From contig NZ_CP049872.1 in assembly GCF_011302915.1 (NCBI RefSeq), positions 868,001 through 932,000 on the forward strand: DNA of 64,000 bases. The letters run 5' to 3'. A program made the translations under genes and the position numbers. The notes beneath the pieces are model-generated. The model was not told the origin of the DNA. It was given only the letters and a program-made list of their open reading frames with translations, and did no database searches. Position 1 is the stretch's first letter, and each line of letters opens with the position of its first letter. Below, in pieces: positions 8,776-17,164 of the stretch. Source of the DNA: Thermomonas sp. HDW16 (GTDB lineage: Bacteria; Pseudomonadota; Gammaproteobacteria; Xanthomonadales; Xanthomonadaceae).

Positions 8776-10108
8776 CGCGTCGCCGGACACGCGCGTTGCG
8801 CCCCGTCCTGTGCCGCGCGCGCGGCGACGGCTGCGCACCCGCATCATCCTGTCGTTTGCCCTGCTGGGCCTGAGCCTGACCCTGCTGCTCGCATTTGCGA
8901 CCAACTGGGTCCGCGGCAAGGTCGAGGAGGACATGATCGCCGACGTGATGAACCGCAATATCAATGCGTACTCGCAGCGGTATTACAACAGCGGCGGGCG
9001 CGATATCGGCCTGCCCGTGCAGCAGATGTACGGGCGCGTGGTGTCCAGCGCCAAATTCGAATCCCTGAAGGAAGACCAGCCAGATTGGTACAGCCTGGGC
9101 GATGGCATCTGGCCCATGGCCGGCCGCAACGAGGACGGCACGCCCTTCGCCTACAAACTTGCCGTGCGCAAGACGCCGGACACGTGGTTCTTCCTGGCCT
9201 ACGACATGCAGGAAAGCGTGCGCAGGACCGAGAAGTTCGAGAAGGCGTTGTACATCGTGGTACCGGTGTTCACCCTGTTTTCGCTGTTGCTGGGCTGGTG
9301 GTCGGCATCGCGGGTGATGGCGCCGGTGTCCGAGCTTGCGCGCAGGCTGCGGCGCAGCGGCACCAACTCCGACCCGGAAGCGCTGGCGCCGCATTTCGCC
9401 GGAGACGAAGTGGGCGAGTTGGCCAAGGCGCTGGACGATTATTCCGATCGCCTGACCGACGTCGTGCAGCGCGACCGCGAATTCAACGCCGACGTCAGCC
9501 ATGAATTGCGCACGCCGCTGGCGGTGATCCGCGGTGCCGTCGAGCTGCTGCTGTCGAAGCCGGAGCTGGACGAACGCACGCGCACTCGCCTGCAGCGCAT
9601 CCAGCGCGCGGAGCAGCAATGCACCGACCTGATCAGCGCGTTGCTGCTGCTGTCGCGCAACGAACGAGCAGTGGGCGAATGCGACGTGGCCAAGGTGGCG
9701 CAGCAACTGCTCGATAGCCATCGCGCGCAGCTGGCAGGCAAGCCGTTGCAATTACGCCTGGATGGCGAACGCAAGCTGGTGGTGGATGCGCCGGAGTCGG
9801 CGGTATCGGTGGCGCTGGGCAACCTGATCGGCAACGCGGTGAAGTACACGCAAAGCGGCGAGGTAATCGTGCGCATGCATGGCAACGCGGTGGACGTCAT
9901 CGATTCCGGCCCCGGCCTGAGCGCGGAAGACGCCGCCAAGCTGTTCGAGCGCGGTTACCGCGGCACCCATGCCGGCCATTCGCAGGGCGGTGGTATCGGC
10001 CTGTCGATCGTGCGCCGGTTGTGCGCGCTGTACGGTTGGGACGTGCAGGTGCGCCCGGGCGAAGAACGTGGGGTGGTGGCGACGCTGCGGTTCTTGCCAG
10101 CGTCCTGA
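8762..10108 (+). CDS. Sensor histidine kinase
   Basis: A 448-residue membrane kinase. TM1 is at about residues 28-47 and TM2 at about 165-185, enclosing a periplasmic sensor domain of about 120 residues with no motif I recognise. A HAMP-like linker follows, then HisKA with the phosphoacceptor His247 in DVSHELRTPL, and HATPase_c with N, G1 and G2 boxes (GNLIGNAVKYT, DSGPGLS, GGIGLSIV). The ATG at 8762 lies inside the end of the regulator gene, a coupling typical of two-component operons. Confidence 0.93.
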   Translation: MPTADASPDTRVAPRPVPRARRRLRTRIILSFALLGLSLTLLLAFATNWVRGKVEEDMIADVMNRNINAYSQRYYNSGGRDIGLPVQQMYGRVVSSAKFESLKEDQPDWYSLGDGIWPMAGRNEDGTPFAYKLAVRKTPDTWFFLAYDMQESVRRTEKFEKALYIVVPVFTLFSLLLGWWSASRVMAPVSELARRLRRSGTNSDPEALAPHFAGDEVGELAKALDDYSDRLTDVVQRDREFNADVSHELRTPLAVIRGAVELLLSKPELDERTRTRLQRIQRAEQQCTDLISALLLLSRNERAVGECDVAKVAQQLLDSHRAQLAGKPLQLRLDGERKLVVDAPESAVSVALGNLIGNAVKYTQSGEVIVRMHGNAVDVIDSGPGLSAEDAAKLFERGYRGTHAGHSQGGGIGLSIVRRLCALYGWDVQVRPGEERGVVATLRFLPAS

Positions 10109-10111
10109 TGT

Positions 10112-10187
10112 GGCAGCCCGGATAAGGCCGAAGACCGCATCCGGGGGCGCAGAACCGATTCCGGATGCGTTGTGCTTGTCCGGCTAC
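10112..10187. repeat. Inverted pair of REP-like palindromes
   Basis: The 128-bp gap between the kinase and ilvE holds two imperfect palindromes in opposite orientation. Copy 1 (10112-10145, plus) starts GGCAGCCCGGATAAGG and ends CGCATCCGG. Copy 2 (10160-10187), read on the minus strand, starts GGTAGCCGGACAAG and ends CGCATCCGG. The order GTAG head, CCGGA(T/C)AAG, loop, CGCATCCGG closely follows the enterobacterial REP consensus and the GTAG-headed REPs of Stenotrophomonas. Their function here (mRNA 3'-end stabilisation or RAYT substrate) is inference. Confidence 0.65.
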
Positions 10188-10237
10188 CGCGGCTTCGACG
10201 GCATAATGTGCGGGCATTGTTTTCGAAGGATGTCCGC

Positions 10238-11338
10238 ATGAACACCCCTGCAGCGCTGGCCTACCAGGTCGCCCTTTCCGACCATGTCCGCAGTGATGCG
10301 CAACGCATGGCGATCCTTGCCGGCGAACTCGGCTTCGGCAAGGTCTTCACCGACCACATGGTCGCCATCCAGTGGGACAAGGCGAAGGGTTGGCATGACG
10401 CGCAAGTTCGCGCCTACGGCCCGCTGGCGCTGGATCCGGCCGCGTCGGTGTTGCACTACGGGCAAGAAATTTTCGAGGGAATCAAGGCCTATCGCCATGA
10501 CGATGGTTCGATCTGGACGTTCCGTCCCGATGCCAACGGCGCGCGCCTGCAGCGTTCGGCCGCCCGCCTGACCTTGCCGCAGCTGCCGGTGGCCGAGTTC
10601 ACCGAATCGCTGCGCCGGCTGATCGCCGTCGACCACGCCTGGGTGCCGTCGGCGCCGGAAAGTAGCCTGTATTTCCGCCCCTTCATGATCGCCACCGAAG
10701 CGTTTCTGGGCATGCGTGCGGCGCAGGCGGCGGCGTACTACGTCATCGCGAGTCCAGCCGGCGCGTATTTCGCCAAGGGCGTGGCGCCGGTATCGATCTG
10801 GCTGTCCGAGGACTATGCGCGCGCCGCCAAGGGCGGCACCGGCGCGGCGAAGTGCGGGGGCAATTACGCCGCTTCGCTGCTGCCGCAGATGGAAGCCCAG
10901 GCGCTTGGGTGCTCGCAGGTGCTGTTCCTCGATCCGGTCGAAGGCAAATACCTGGAGGAACTCGGTGGCATGAACGTGTTCCTGGTCTACAAGGACGGCC
11001 GCATCGTCACCCCGGAACTCTCAGGCAGCATCCTCGAGGGCATCACCCGCGAAAGCATCCTGCAGCTGGCCCGCGACCGGGGCCTGAAGGTGGAGGAGCG
11101 CAAGGTGTCCGTCGACGAGTGGAAGGACGGCGTGGCGTCTGGCGAGATCACCGAGGTGTTCGCCTGCGGCACCGCGGCGGTGATCACCCCGATCGGCGAA
11201 CTGAAGGGGAATGGCTTCGCGGTGGGCGACATCAACGCACCGGCCGGCGAAGTCACCATGGCGATCCGCAAGGAGCTGACCGACATCCAGTACGGCCGTG
11301 CGCCCGACCGCCACGACTGGCTGGTCAAGCTGCGCTAA
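10238..11338 (+). CDS. ilvE: Branched-chain amino acid aminotransferase
   Basis: A 366-residue fold-type IV PLP aminotransferase that interconverts leucine, isoleucine and valine with their 2-oxo acids using 2-oxoglutarate/glutamate. The PLP lysine is Lys205 in GAAKCGGNYAASL. VLHYGQEIFEGIKAYR and the C-terminal ACGTAAVITPIG segment, where the cofactor phosphate binds, are also present. Length and motifs fit the longer group II BCATs. ATG at 10238 follows GAAGGA by about 6 bases; the upstream open frame is ignored because it runs into the REP-like region. Confidence 0.95.
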   Translation: MNTPAALAYQVALSDHVRSDAQRMAILAGELGFGKVFTDHMVAIQWDKAKGWHDAQVRAYGPLALDPAASVLHYGQEIFEGIKAYRHDDGSIWTFRPDANGARLQRSAARLTLPQLPVAEFTESLRRLIAVDHAWVPSAPESSLYFRPFMIATEAFLGMRAAQAAAYYVIASPAGAYFAKGVAPVSIWLSEDYARAAKGGTGAAKCGGNYAASLLPQMEAQALGCSQVLFLDPVEGKYLEELGGMNVFLVYKDGRIVTPELSGSILEGITRESILQLARDRGLKVEERKVSVDEWKDGVASGEITEVFACGTAAVITPIGELKGNGFAVGDINAPAGEVTMAIRKELTDIQYGRAPDRHDWLVKLR

Positions 11339-11347
11339 CGGCTCCGT

Positions 11348-11926
11348 TTACAGGCGCACCCACCAGCAGCCGAGGTTCTTGCGCAGGGCGAACACGGTGC
11401 GTGATGGCGTGCTGTTGTTGCCCAGCGTCTGCTCCACGCGCAGGCCGATCAGGTGCGGCTTGCGTGGCGGTTTGCTGACCACGGCGCCGGTGTCCGCGTC
11501 GAATTCGACCACGGCGTAGCCGTATTCGTTGGTGCCGCCCGCGTACATCGGTTGCACGTCCACCAATGGGCGCTTGGCGATGGCTTCCAGCCGCGACATC
11601 AACCGGTACGCATTGCCGGTCGACATCCCGGCCCAGTCGTATACGCCGGCGATCTGGTTGGCGTCGCCGGACTGGATCGCACTGCTCAGCGAATAGACGA
11701 GATCTTGCACGCTGCGCGAACAGCCGCCGCGATACAGGCGTTGCCCGCTGATGCCGACCGCGGCCTGCGAGGCTGGGCGTTCGGTACCGCCGATGTCCGC
11801 GCATTGGCGGTCGGTGTACACCAGCGAGCCATCGCTGGCGATGCATTGGCGGACTTGCGCATCGGCCGTGCGCGGCCAACAAGCGCAGGCGAGCAGGAGC
11901 GACGCGATAGCGAGGAAACGCAGCAT
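11348..11926 (-). CDS. Secreted hypothetical protein with DUF4124-like N-terminus
   Basis: A 192-residue protein with a signal peptide (residues 1-23, ending TADAQ). A short CIASDGSLVYTDRQC segment follows, resembling the DUF4124 motif of small exported proteobacterial proteins, with a Cys pair that could form a disulfide. The remaining 130 residues match nothing I know and end in Cys-Trp-Trp-Val-Arg-Leu. It is convergent with ilvE, with 9 bp between stop codons. A periplasmic location is inferred from the signal peptide; the function is unknown. Confidence 0.7.
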   Translation of the reverse strand: MLRFLAIASLLLACACWPRTADAQVRQCIASDGSLVYTDRQCADIGGTERPASQAAVGISGQRLYRGGCSRSVQDLVYSLSSAIQSGDANQIAGVYDWAGMSTGNAYRLMSRLEAIAKRPLVDVQPMYAGGTNEYGYAVVEFDADTGAVVSKPPRKPHLIGLRVEQTLGNNSTPSRTVFALRKNLGCWWVRL

Positions 11927-11967
11927 GCATGCAGCCTACGCGCGCCGCATCGATGAAGAAAGTGCGG

Positions 11968-12822
11968 TCAGCGCAAACGCTGCAGCACGGACAGCGTCGG
12001 TTTCGACAGGTTCAGGGTGTAGAAATGCAGCGCGGGCGCGCCGCCGGCGACCAGGCGTTCGCACAACTTGGCGACGAAGTCTGCGGCGAATTCGCGGATG
12101 CTGACGGCATCGTCGCCATACGCGCGCATGCGCTGGCCGATCCAGCGCGGGATCTCCGCGCCGCAGGCTTCCGAGAAGCGCTTCAGTTGGCTGAAATTGG
12201 AGATCGGCATGATGCCCGGGATGATCGGTACGTCGATGCCCAACGCGCGCGCGTCTTCTACGAAACGGAAATACGCATCCGTGTTGTAGAAATATTGAGT
12301 GATTGCGCTGTCAGCACCGGCATCGACCTTGGTCTTGAAGTTGCGCAAATCCACATGCGCGTCATCGGCTTGCGGATGCGTTTCCGGATAGGCCGCGACT
12401 TCGATCTTGAAGTGGTCGCCGTGTTCGGCGCGAATCAGGGCGACCAGTTCGCTGGCGTAGCGCAGGTCGCCGCTGCGCACCATGCCGGAAGGCGTGTCGC
12501 CACGCAGGGCGACGACGCGATCGCAGCCGAGTGCGCGATACAGCTTGAGCAACTGGCGGATTTCCTCGCGACTGCCCCCCACGCAGGTGATGTGCGGCAC
12601 GCCGGCAACGCCGTGCTCGCTGCGCAGGCGCTGCACGGTTTCCGGGGTATGGCTGAGGGTGGAGCCACCGGCGCCGAAGGTCACCGACATGAACTGCGGC
12701 GCATGCGTCTTCAGCTTCTGCACGCTGCGGTCGAGCTGTGCGCGCTGCTCGTCGGTCTTGGGCGGGTAGAACTCGAAACTGATCGGCAGCATGCGCATGA
12801 CCTGTGTCGTCGATGCAGTCAT
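11968..12822 (-). CDS. metF: Methylenetetrahydrofolate reductase
   Basis: MetF reduces 5,10-methylene-THF to 5-methyl-THF, the methyl donor for methionine synthesis. The 284-residue FAD-dependent TIM barrel begins ISFEFYPPKTDEQ and holds the family segments MSVTFGAGGST, ITCVGGSREEI and ALRGDTP. The ATG at 12822 is chosen over the one at 12831 because GAAGAG lies 9 bases before it, whereas it abuts the upstream ATG. A palindrome shared with metK overlaps the leader. With ahcY and metK it forms a methionine-cycle block on the same strand. Confidence 0.95.
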   Translation of the reverse strand: MTASTTQVMRMLPISFEFYPPKTDEQRAQLDRSVQKLKTHAPQFMSVTFGAGGSTLSHTPETVQRLRSEHGVAGVPHITCVGGSREEIRQLLKLYRALGCDRVVALRGDTPSGMVRSGDLRYASELVALIRAEHGDHFKIEVAAYPETHPQADDAHVDLRNFKTKVDAGADSAITQYFYNTDAYFRFVEDARALGIDVPIIPGIMPISNFSQLKRFSEACGAEIPRWIGQRMRAYGDDAVSIREFAADFVAKLCERLVAGGAPALHFYTLNLSKPTLSVLQRLR

Positions 12823-12834
12823 TGTATCCATCTC

Positions 12835-12848
12835 TTCATCCGGATGAA
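12835..12848. promoter_or_regulatory. Palindromic operator candidate upstream of metF
   Basis: TTCATCCGGATGAA is a perfect 14-bp palindrome 12 bases before the metF start. A near copy (TTCATCCAGATTGAA) lies at the same place before metK. Sharing between two methionine-cycle genes suggests binding by a pathway regulator. An ArsR-family SahR-like protein is one known possibility, but none is encoded in this window. Confidence 0.55.
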
Positions 12849-12926
12849 AGAATTAATTCATTTCCGGGTTCGATCCGTCTTGACCATGCGATTGGCTTAT
12901 CGCATGGTTGAGCGAGGGGGGAACAC

Positions 12927-14069
12927 ATGCAGGAACGCACGGGCGGCGCGGCACCGACAGTGATGGCGGCGCCTCGCTTGTCGCAGGAGTTGGCCGACAC
13001 ACTGCTGCGCCTGCGCCTTGGTGGTCCGTTCTATGTGCTGTTGTGGTTGCTGGCGGGGAGCGCAAGTGGCCTATGGCACCAGGCCCGTGGGCCGTTCCTG
13101 CTGATAGCGGCCGTGTTCGCCGTGTTGGTGGCCGTTCGCTTCCGCATCCACGGGCTTCCAGCGGAGGCCGGCGAAGTGGCCGTGCGCCGACGCCTGGATC
13201 GGATCTGGGCGTTGTTGTTGATCAATGCAGGGGTCTGGGGTGCCGCCAGTGCGTGGCTGCTGATGGTCACTCCGAACGAGAGCGCACGCACGGTCGCCGC
13301 GATCAGTTCCTATGCCTTCTCGACCGCCTTCGCCCACAACTATTCGATGCGGCAGGGGCGGGCATTGCTCGCCGTGCTGCTGACCTCCCTGCCCACGCTG
13401 GTCGCCTTCATCGCCAATGGGTCGCGCTACCAGCTGGTGGCGGTCAGCGTGCTGTACCTGCTTTACATCTTGCTGGCGCTGCGCCGCAGCCATGGCGAGT
13501 ACCTGCAACGACTCGACCTGGAGGACGAGTTGCGCGAGCAGCGCGACCTGTTCGAACAGCAGAGCCGGCGCGACGGTTTGACCGGCCTTGCCAACCGGCG
13601 CCGGTTCGCCTCGGTGCTGGTGGAATGGATGGCGCTGGCGCATGCCGGACAGGCGCGTCTTGCGCTGCTGATCTTCGACATCGATCACTTCAAGGCGATC
13701 AACGATCGCCATGGGCATGCGGTGGGCGATGCCTGCCTGACCGCGCTTGCCGACGAGCTGCGGCAAGCGTTTCCCTTGGCGGAAACCGAGCTGACGGCGC
13801 GGCTGGGCGGCGAGGAGTTCGGTGTGCTCCTGCGCGATGCCGCGCCAGGCGATGCGATGAGGCGTGCGGAGCAGTTCCGTCGCCGGCTTGCGGAACATGC
13901 ACTTGCCATGCGAGCGGGCGAAGTCCGTATCCGCGTCAGTGCCGGCGTGGCCGAATACGATCCGCGGCGCGATGTCGATGGCGACGCGTTCTACCACGCC
14001 GCCGACATCGCGCTGTATCGCGCCAAGGCAAGCGGGCGCAACGCGGTGGAGGTCGCGGAAGCCGGCTGA
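12927..14069 (+). CDS. Membrane-bound GGDEF diguanylate cyclase
   Basis: A 380-residue protein with about six predicted membrane helices in the first 190 residues, no recognised periplasmic sensor, a short coiled linker (EDELREQRDLFEQQSRRD) and a GGDEF domain. The active site reads RLGGEEFG, and the domain start DGLTGLANRRRF and the metal-binding DIDHFKAIND are intact, so cyclic-di-GMP synthesis is expected. GAGGGGGG at 12914-12921 is a strong ribosome-binding site. It lies between metF and ahcY on the opposite strand, with no evident link to methionine. Confidence 0.92.
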   Translation: MQERTGGAAPTVMAAPRLSQELADTLLRLRLGGPFYVLLWLLAGSASGLWHQARGPFLLIAAVFAVLVAVRFRIHGLPAEAGEVAVRRRLDRIWALLLINAGVWGAASAWLLMVTPNESARTVAAISSYAFSTAFAHNYSMRQGRALLAVLLTSLPTLVAFIANGSRYQLVAVSVLYLLYILLALRRSHGEYLQRLDLEDELREQRDLFEQQSRRDGLTGLANRRRFASVLVEWMALAHAGQARLALLIFDIDHFKAINDRHGHAVGDACLTALADELRQAFPLAETELTARLGGEEFGVLLRDAAPGDAMRRAEQFRRRLAEHALAMRAGEVRIRVSAGVAEYDPRRDVDGDAFYHAADIALYRAKASGRNAVEVAEAG

Positions 14070-14084
14070 ACGCGCGATGCCGAA

Positions 14085-14116
14085 CGAAAACGGGCGCCTT
14101 GCGGCGCCCGTTTTCG
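14085..14116. terminator. Bidirectional intrinsic terminator
   Basis: CGAAAACGGGCGCC (14085-14098) is exactly complementary to 14103-14116 with a TTGC loop, and the flanking A/T runs give a U-tract on both strands. It serves both the GGDEF gene and the convergent ahcY. Confidence 0.92.
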
Positions 14117-14136
14117 TATCGCCCGTGTTGCTGCGA

Positions 14137-15582
14137 TCAGTAGCGGTAGTGCTCCGGCTTGTACGGGCCTTCGACCGCCACGCCCAGGTAGTCGGCCTGT
14201 TCCTTGCTGAGCTTGGTCAGCTTCACGCCGATCTTCTCCAGGTGCAGTCGCGCCACTTCCTCGTCCAGCTGCTTCGGCAGGATGTAGACCTTCGGGTCGT
14301 AGAAGTCCTTGTTCGCCCACAGGTCGATCTGCGCCAGCGTCTGGTTGGAGAAGCTGTTGCTCATCACGAAGCTCGGGTGGCCGGTGGCGCAGCCCAGGTT
14401 CACCAGGCGGCCTTCGGCGAGCAGGAAGATCGCGTTGCCGTTGGCAAACGTGAACTTGTCCACCTGCGGCTTGATGTTGGTCTTCACCGCGCCGCTGGCA
14501 TACAGCGCATCGACCTGGATCTCGTTGTCGAAGTGGCCGATGTTGCAGACGATGGCCTGGTCCTTCATCACCTGCATGTGCTGCAGGGTGATGATGTCCT
14601 TGTTGCCGGTGGTGGTGACGTAGATGTCGGCGCGGCCGAGGGTGTCCTCGAGCGTGGTGACTTCATAGCCTTCCATCGCCGCCTGCAACGCGCAGATCGG
14701 GTCGATCTCGGTGACGATCACGCGGGCGCCGTAGGCACGCAGCGAGGCCGCCGAACCCTTGCCCACGTCGCCATAACCGCAGACCACCGCGACCTTGCCG
14801 GCCAGCATCACGTCGAGCGCGCGCTTCAGGCCATCGGCCAGCGATTCGCGGCAACCGTACAGGTTGTCGAACTTGGACTTGGTGACCGAGTCGTTGACGT
14901 TGATCGCGGGCACCAGCAGCTTGCCTTGCTCGGCGATCTGGTACAGGCGGTGCACGCCGGTGGTGGTCTCTTCGGAAACGCCCTTCCAGTCCTTGACCAC
15001 ACGGGTCCAGAAGCCGGGGCGCTCGGCGGCCACGCGCTTGAGCAGGTTCTTGATGATCTGCTCTTCATGGCTGCCCGAAGCGGAATTCACCCAGCTGTCG
15101 TCGCCCTGTTCCAGCTCGTAACCCTTGTGGATCAGCAGGGTGACGTCGCCGCCATCGTCGACCACCAGTTCCGGACCGGTCTGGGTGCCGTCGGCCAGGG
15201 TGAAGGTCAGCGCGTCCAAGGTGCAGTCCCAGTATTCCTCCAGCGACTCGCCCTTCCAGGCGAATACCGGGGTGCCGGTGGCGGCGATGGCCGCGGCGGC
15301 ATGGTCCTGCGTGGAGAAGATGTTGCAAGAGGCCCAGCGCACGTCGGCGCCGATGTCCTTCAGCGTCTCGATCAGCACGGCAGTCTGGATGGTCATGTGC
15401 AGCGAGCCGGTCACGCGCACGCCCTTGAGCGGCTTGGTGGTGGCGTGCTTCTTGCGGATCGACATCAGGCCAGGCATTTCGTGCTCGGCGATGTCGAGTT
15501 CCTTGCGGCCCCAATCGGCCAGGGTGATGTCGGCGACCTTGTAGTCGCCTTCGGTGGAGAAGGTCTTGAGTTGTGCGTTCAT
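14137..15582 (-). CDS. ahcY: Adenosylhomocysteinase
   Basis: AhcY hydrolyses S-adenosylhomocysteine to adenosine and homocysteine, relieving product inhibition of methyltransferases. The 481-residue protein has the NAD-binding [10 protein letters not shown] loop, the catalytic stretch around [13 protein letters not shown], and the conserved C-terminus ending EHYRY. It has the roughly 40-residue insertion of the long bacterial/eukaryotic form. ATG at 15582 gives [19 protein letters not shown]; the frame also runs upstream through the riboswitch, but that part is untranslated leader. Expression should rise when SAH accumulates. Confidence 0.98.
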   Translation of the reverse strand: MNAQLKTFSTEGDYKVADITLADWGRKELDIAEHEMPGLMSIRKKHATTKPLKGVRVTGSLHMTIQTAVLIETLKDIGADVRWASCNIFSTQDHAAAAIAATGTPVFAWKGESLEEYWDCTLDALTFTLADGTQTGPELVVDDGGDVTLLIHKGYELEQGDDSWVNSASGSHEEQIIKNLLKRVAAERPGFWTRVVKDWKGVSEETTTGVHRLYQIAEQGKLLVPAINVNDSVTKSKFDNLYGCRESLADGLKRALDVMLAGKVAVVCGYGDVGKGSAASLRAYGARVIVTEIDPICALQAAMEGYEVTTLEDTLGRADIYVTTTGNKDIITLQHMQVMKDQAIVCNIGHFDNEIQVDALYASGAVKTNIKPQVDKFTFANGNAIFLLAEGRLVNLGCATGHPSFVMSNSFSNQTLAQIDLWANKDFYDPKVYILPKQLDEEVARLHLEKIGVKLTKLSKEQADYLGVAVEGPYKPEHYRY

Positions 15583-15625
15583 GGTGTTGCTCCGTTGTCG
15601 GGAGTCCGTGTCGGGACTCGCAGTA

Positions 15626-15703
15626 ACGGGCGCCGTTGCATCGTTCGCTGCCATCGAGCCTGTTCCCTTGCATCGCGTGCCGGGCTTGCAGCGCCCCTCG
15701 ATG
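15626..15703 (-). promoter_or_regulatory. SAH riboswitch controlling ahcY
   Basis: Read on the minus strand, the ahcY leader has the conserved blocks of the SAH riboswitch in order: CGAGGGGCGCTGCAAGCC, then AGGCTCG, then GCAACGGCGCCCGTTA. These are the P1 strands and the GGCTCG segment of the pseudoknot. This class binds S-adenosylhomocysteine and switches on ahcY. Downstream, GAGTCC pairs with GGACTC in a hairpin 15 bases before the ribosome-binding site, possibly part of the expression platform. Motif and gene context agree. Confidence 0.92.
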
Positions 15704-15751
15704 GAGCAGGGCGCGCGGCATTGCACCGCGCGCCCGATTTCGTGTCGCTTG

Positions 15752-16960
15752 TTACAGCTTCGCGGCCTTCTTCAGCTCGGCGGCCTTGTCGGTCTTCTCC
15801 CACGAGAAGGTGGTGGCCTTGTGCTTCTTGCCGGCGCCGTCGGTGTAGCTGATTTCCTTCGGCTTGCGGCCGAAGTGGCCGTAGCTGGCGGTCGGCTGGT
15901 AGATCGGGTGCTCCAGATCCAGCATCTTGGTGATGCCGTACGGGCGCAGGTCGAAGTGGGCGCGGATCAGCTTCTCGATGGTGTCGTCGCTGACCTTGCC
16001 GGTGCCGAAGGTGGTGACCGAGATCGAGGTCGGCTCGGCCACGCCGATGGCGTAGGAAACCTGCACTTCGCACTTGTCGGCCAGGCCGGCGGCGACGATG
16101 TTCTTCGCCACGTAGCGCGCGGCATAGGCCGCCGAACGATCCACCTTGGACGGATCCTTGCCGGAGAACGCGCCGCCGCCATGGCGGGCCATGCCGCCGT
16201 AGCTGTCGACGATGATCTTGCGGCCGGTCAGGCCGCAATCGCCCACCGGGCCACCGATCACGAACTTGCCGGTCGGATTGATGTGTACCTTGTTCTTCGG
16301 CAGCGCTTCCAGCCACTTCTTCGGCAGCACCGGCTTCAGGATTTCGTCGTAGACGGCTTCGACCAGGTGCTTCTGCTTGACGTCCTCGTCGTGCTGGGTG
16401 GACAGCACCACGGCGTCGAGGCCGACGATGTCGTGGCCGTCGTAGCGCAGGGTGACCTGCGACTTCGCATCCGGGCGCAGCCACTTCAGCTTGCCGTTCT
16501 TGCGCACCTTGGCCTGTTGCTCGACCAGGCGGTGGCTGTAGTACAGCGGCGCGGGCATGTGCTCCGGCGCCTCGTTGCAGGCATAGCCGAACATCAGGCC
16601 CTGATCGCCCGCGCCCTGTTCCTCGGGCTTCTTGCGGTCCACGCCCTGGTTGATGTCCGGCGACTGCTTGCCGAGCATGTTGATGATCGCGCAGGTATGA
16701 CCGTCGAAGCCGACGCTGGAATTGTCGTAGCCGATGCCGTTGATCACGTTGCGCGCCAGCGCCTCGATGTCCACCCATGCGGAGGTGGTGACTTCACCGG
16801 CGACGATGGCGGCACCGGTCTTGACCATGGTTTCGCATGCGACGCGCGCGCGCTTGTCCTGCGCGAGGATCGCATCGAGCACCGCGTCCGAGATCTGGTC
16901 GGCGATCTTGTCCGGATGGCCTTCGGAGACCGATTCGGAGGTGAACAGGTAGCTGGACAT
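15752..16960 (-). CDS. metK: S-adenosylmethionine synthetase
   Basis: MetK makes SAM from methionine and ATP. The 402-residue protein starts with [18 protein letters not shown] and carries the hexapeptide GAGDQG (within [12 protein letters not shown]) and the [19 protein letters not shown] loop. The ATG at 16960 is chosen, with AAGGATATAAAG upstream; the longer frame would start at a TTG within the palindrome. It lies 170 bp upstream of ahcY on the same strand, separated by the SAH riboswitch, so ahcY can be read from metK or independently. Confidence 0.98.
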   Translation of the reverse strand: MSSYLFTSESVSEGHPDKIADQISDAVLDAILAQDKRARVACETMVKTGAAIVAGEVTTSAWVDIEALARNVINGIGYDNSSVGFDGHTCAIINMLGKQSPDINQGVDRKKPEEQGAGDQGLMFGYACNEAPEHMPAPLYYSHRLVEQQAKVRKNGKLKWLRPDAKSQVTLRYDGHDIVGLDAVVLSTQHDEDVKQKHLVEAVYDEILKPVLPKKWLEALPKNKVHINPTGKFVIGGPVGDCGLTGRKIIVDSYGGMARHGGGAFSGKDPSKVDRSAAYAARYVAKNIVAAGLADKCEVQVSYAIGVAEPTSISVTTFGTGKVSDDTIEKLIRAHFDLRPYGITKMLDLEHPIYQPTASYGHFGRKPKEISYTDGAGKKHKATTFSWEKTDKAAELKKAAKL

Positions 16961-16973
16961 CGACTTTATATCC

Positions 16974-16988
16974 TTCAATCTGGATGAA
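16974..16988. promoter_or_regulatory. Imperfect palindrome upstream of metK
   Basis: On the minus strand this reads TTCATCCAGATTGAA, the metF palindrome TTCATCCGGATGAA with one substitution and one inserted base. It is 14-28 bases before the metK start. The match to the metF site is why it is listed as a candidate operator. Confidence 0.45.
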
Positions 16989-17164
16989 AAGATGGCCGCG
17001 CATGATACAGCCTTGCGGGCAGGCGTGCATCTTGCGGCAAAACGGCGTAGCGGGGTGTTGATCTGGCGTTAAGCGGGTGTCGTCATGTGGCTGCAACAGC
17101 GGTGCAATCCGGACGTCGCATGCGCCATGCAGGCTGCCGGCCAACCCGGCACGTAGCGCCCGCG

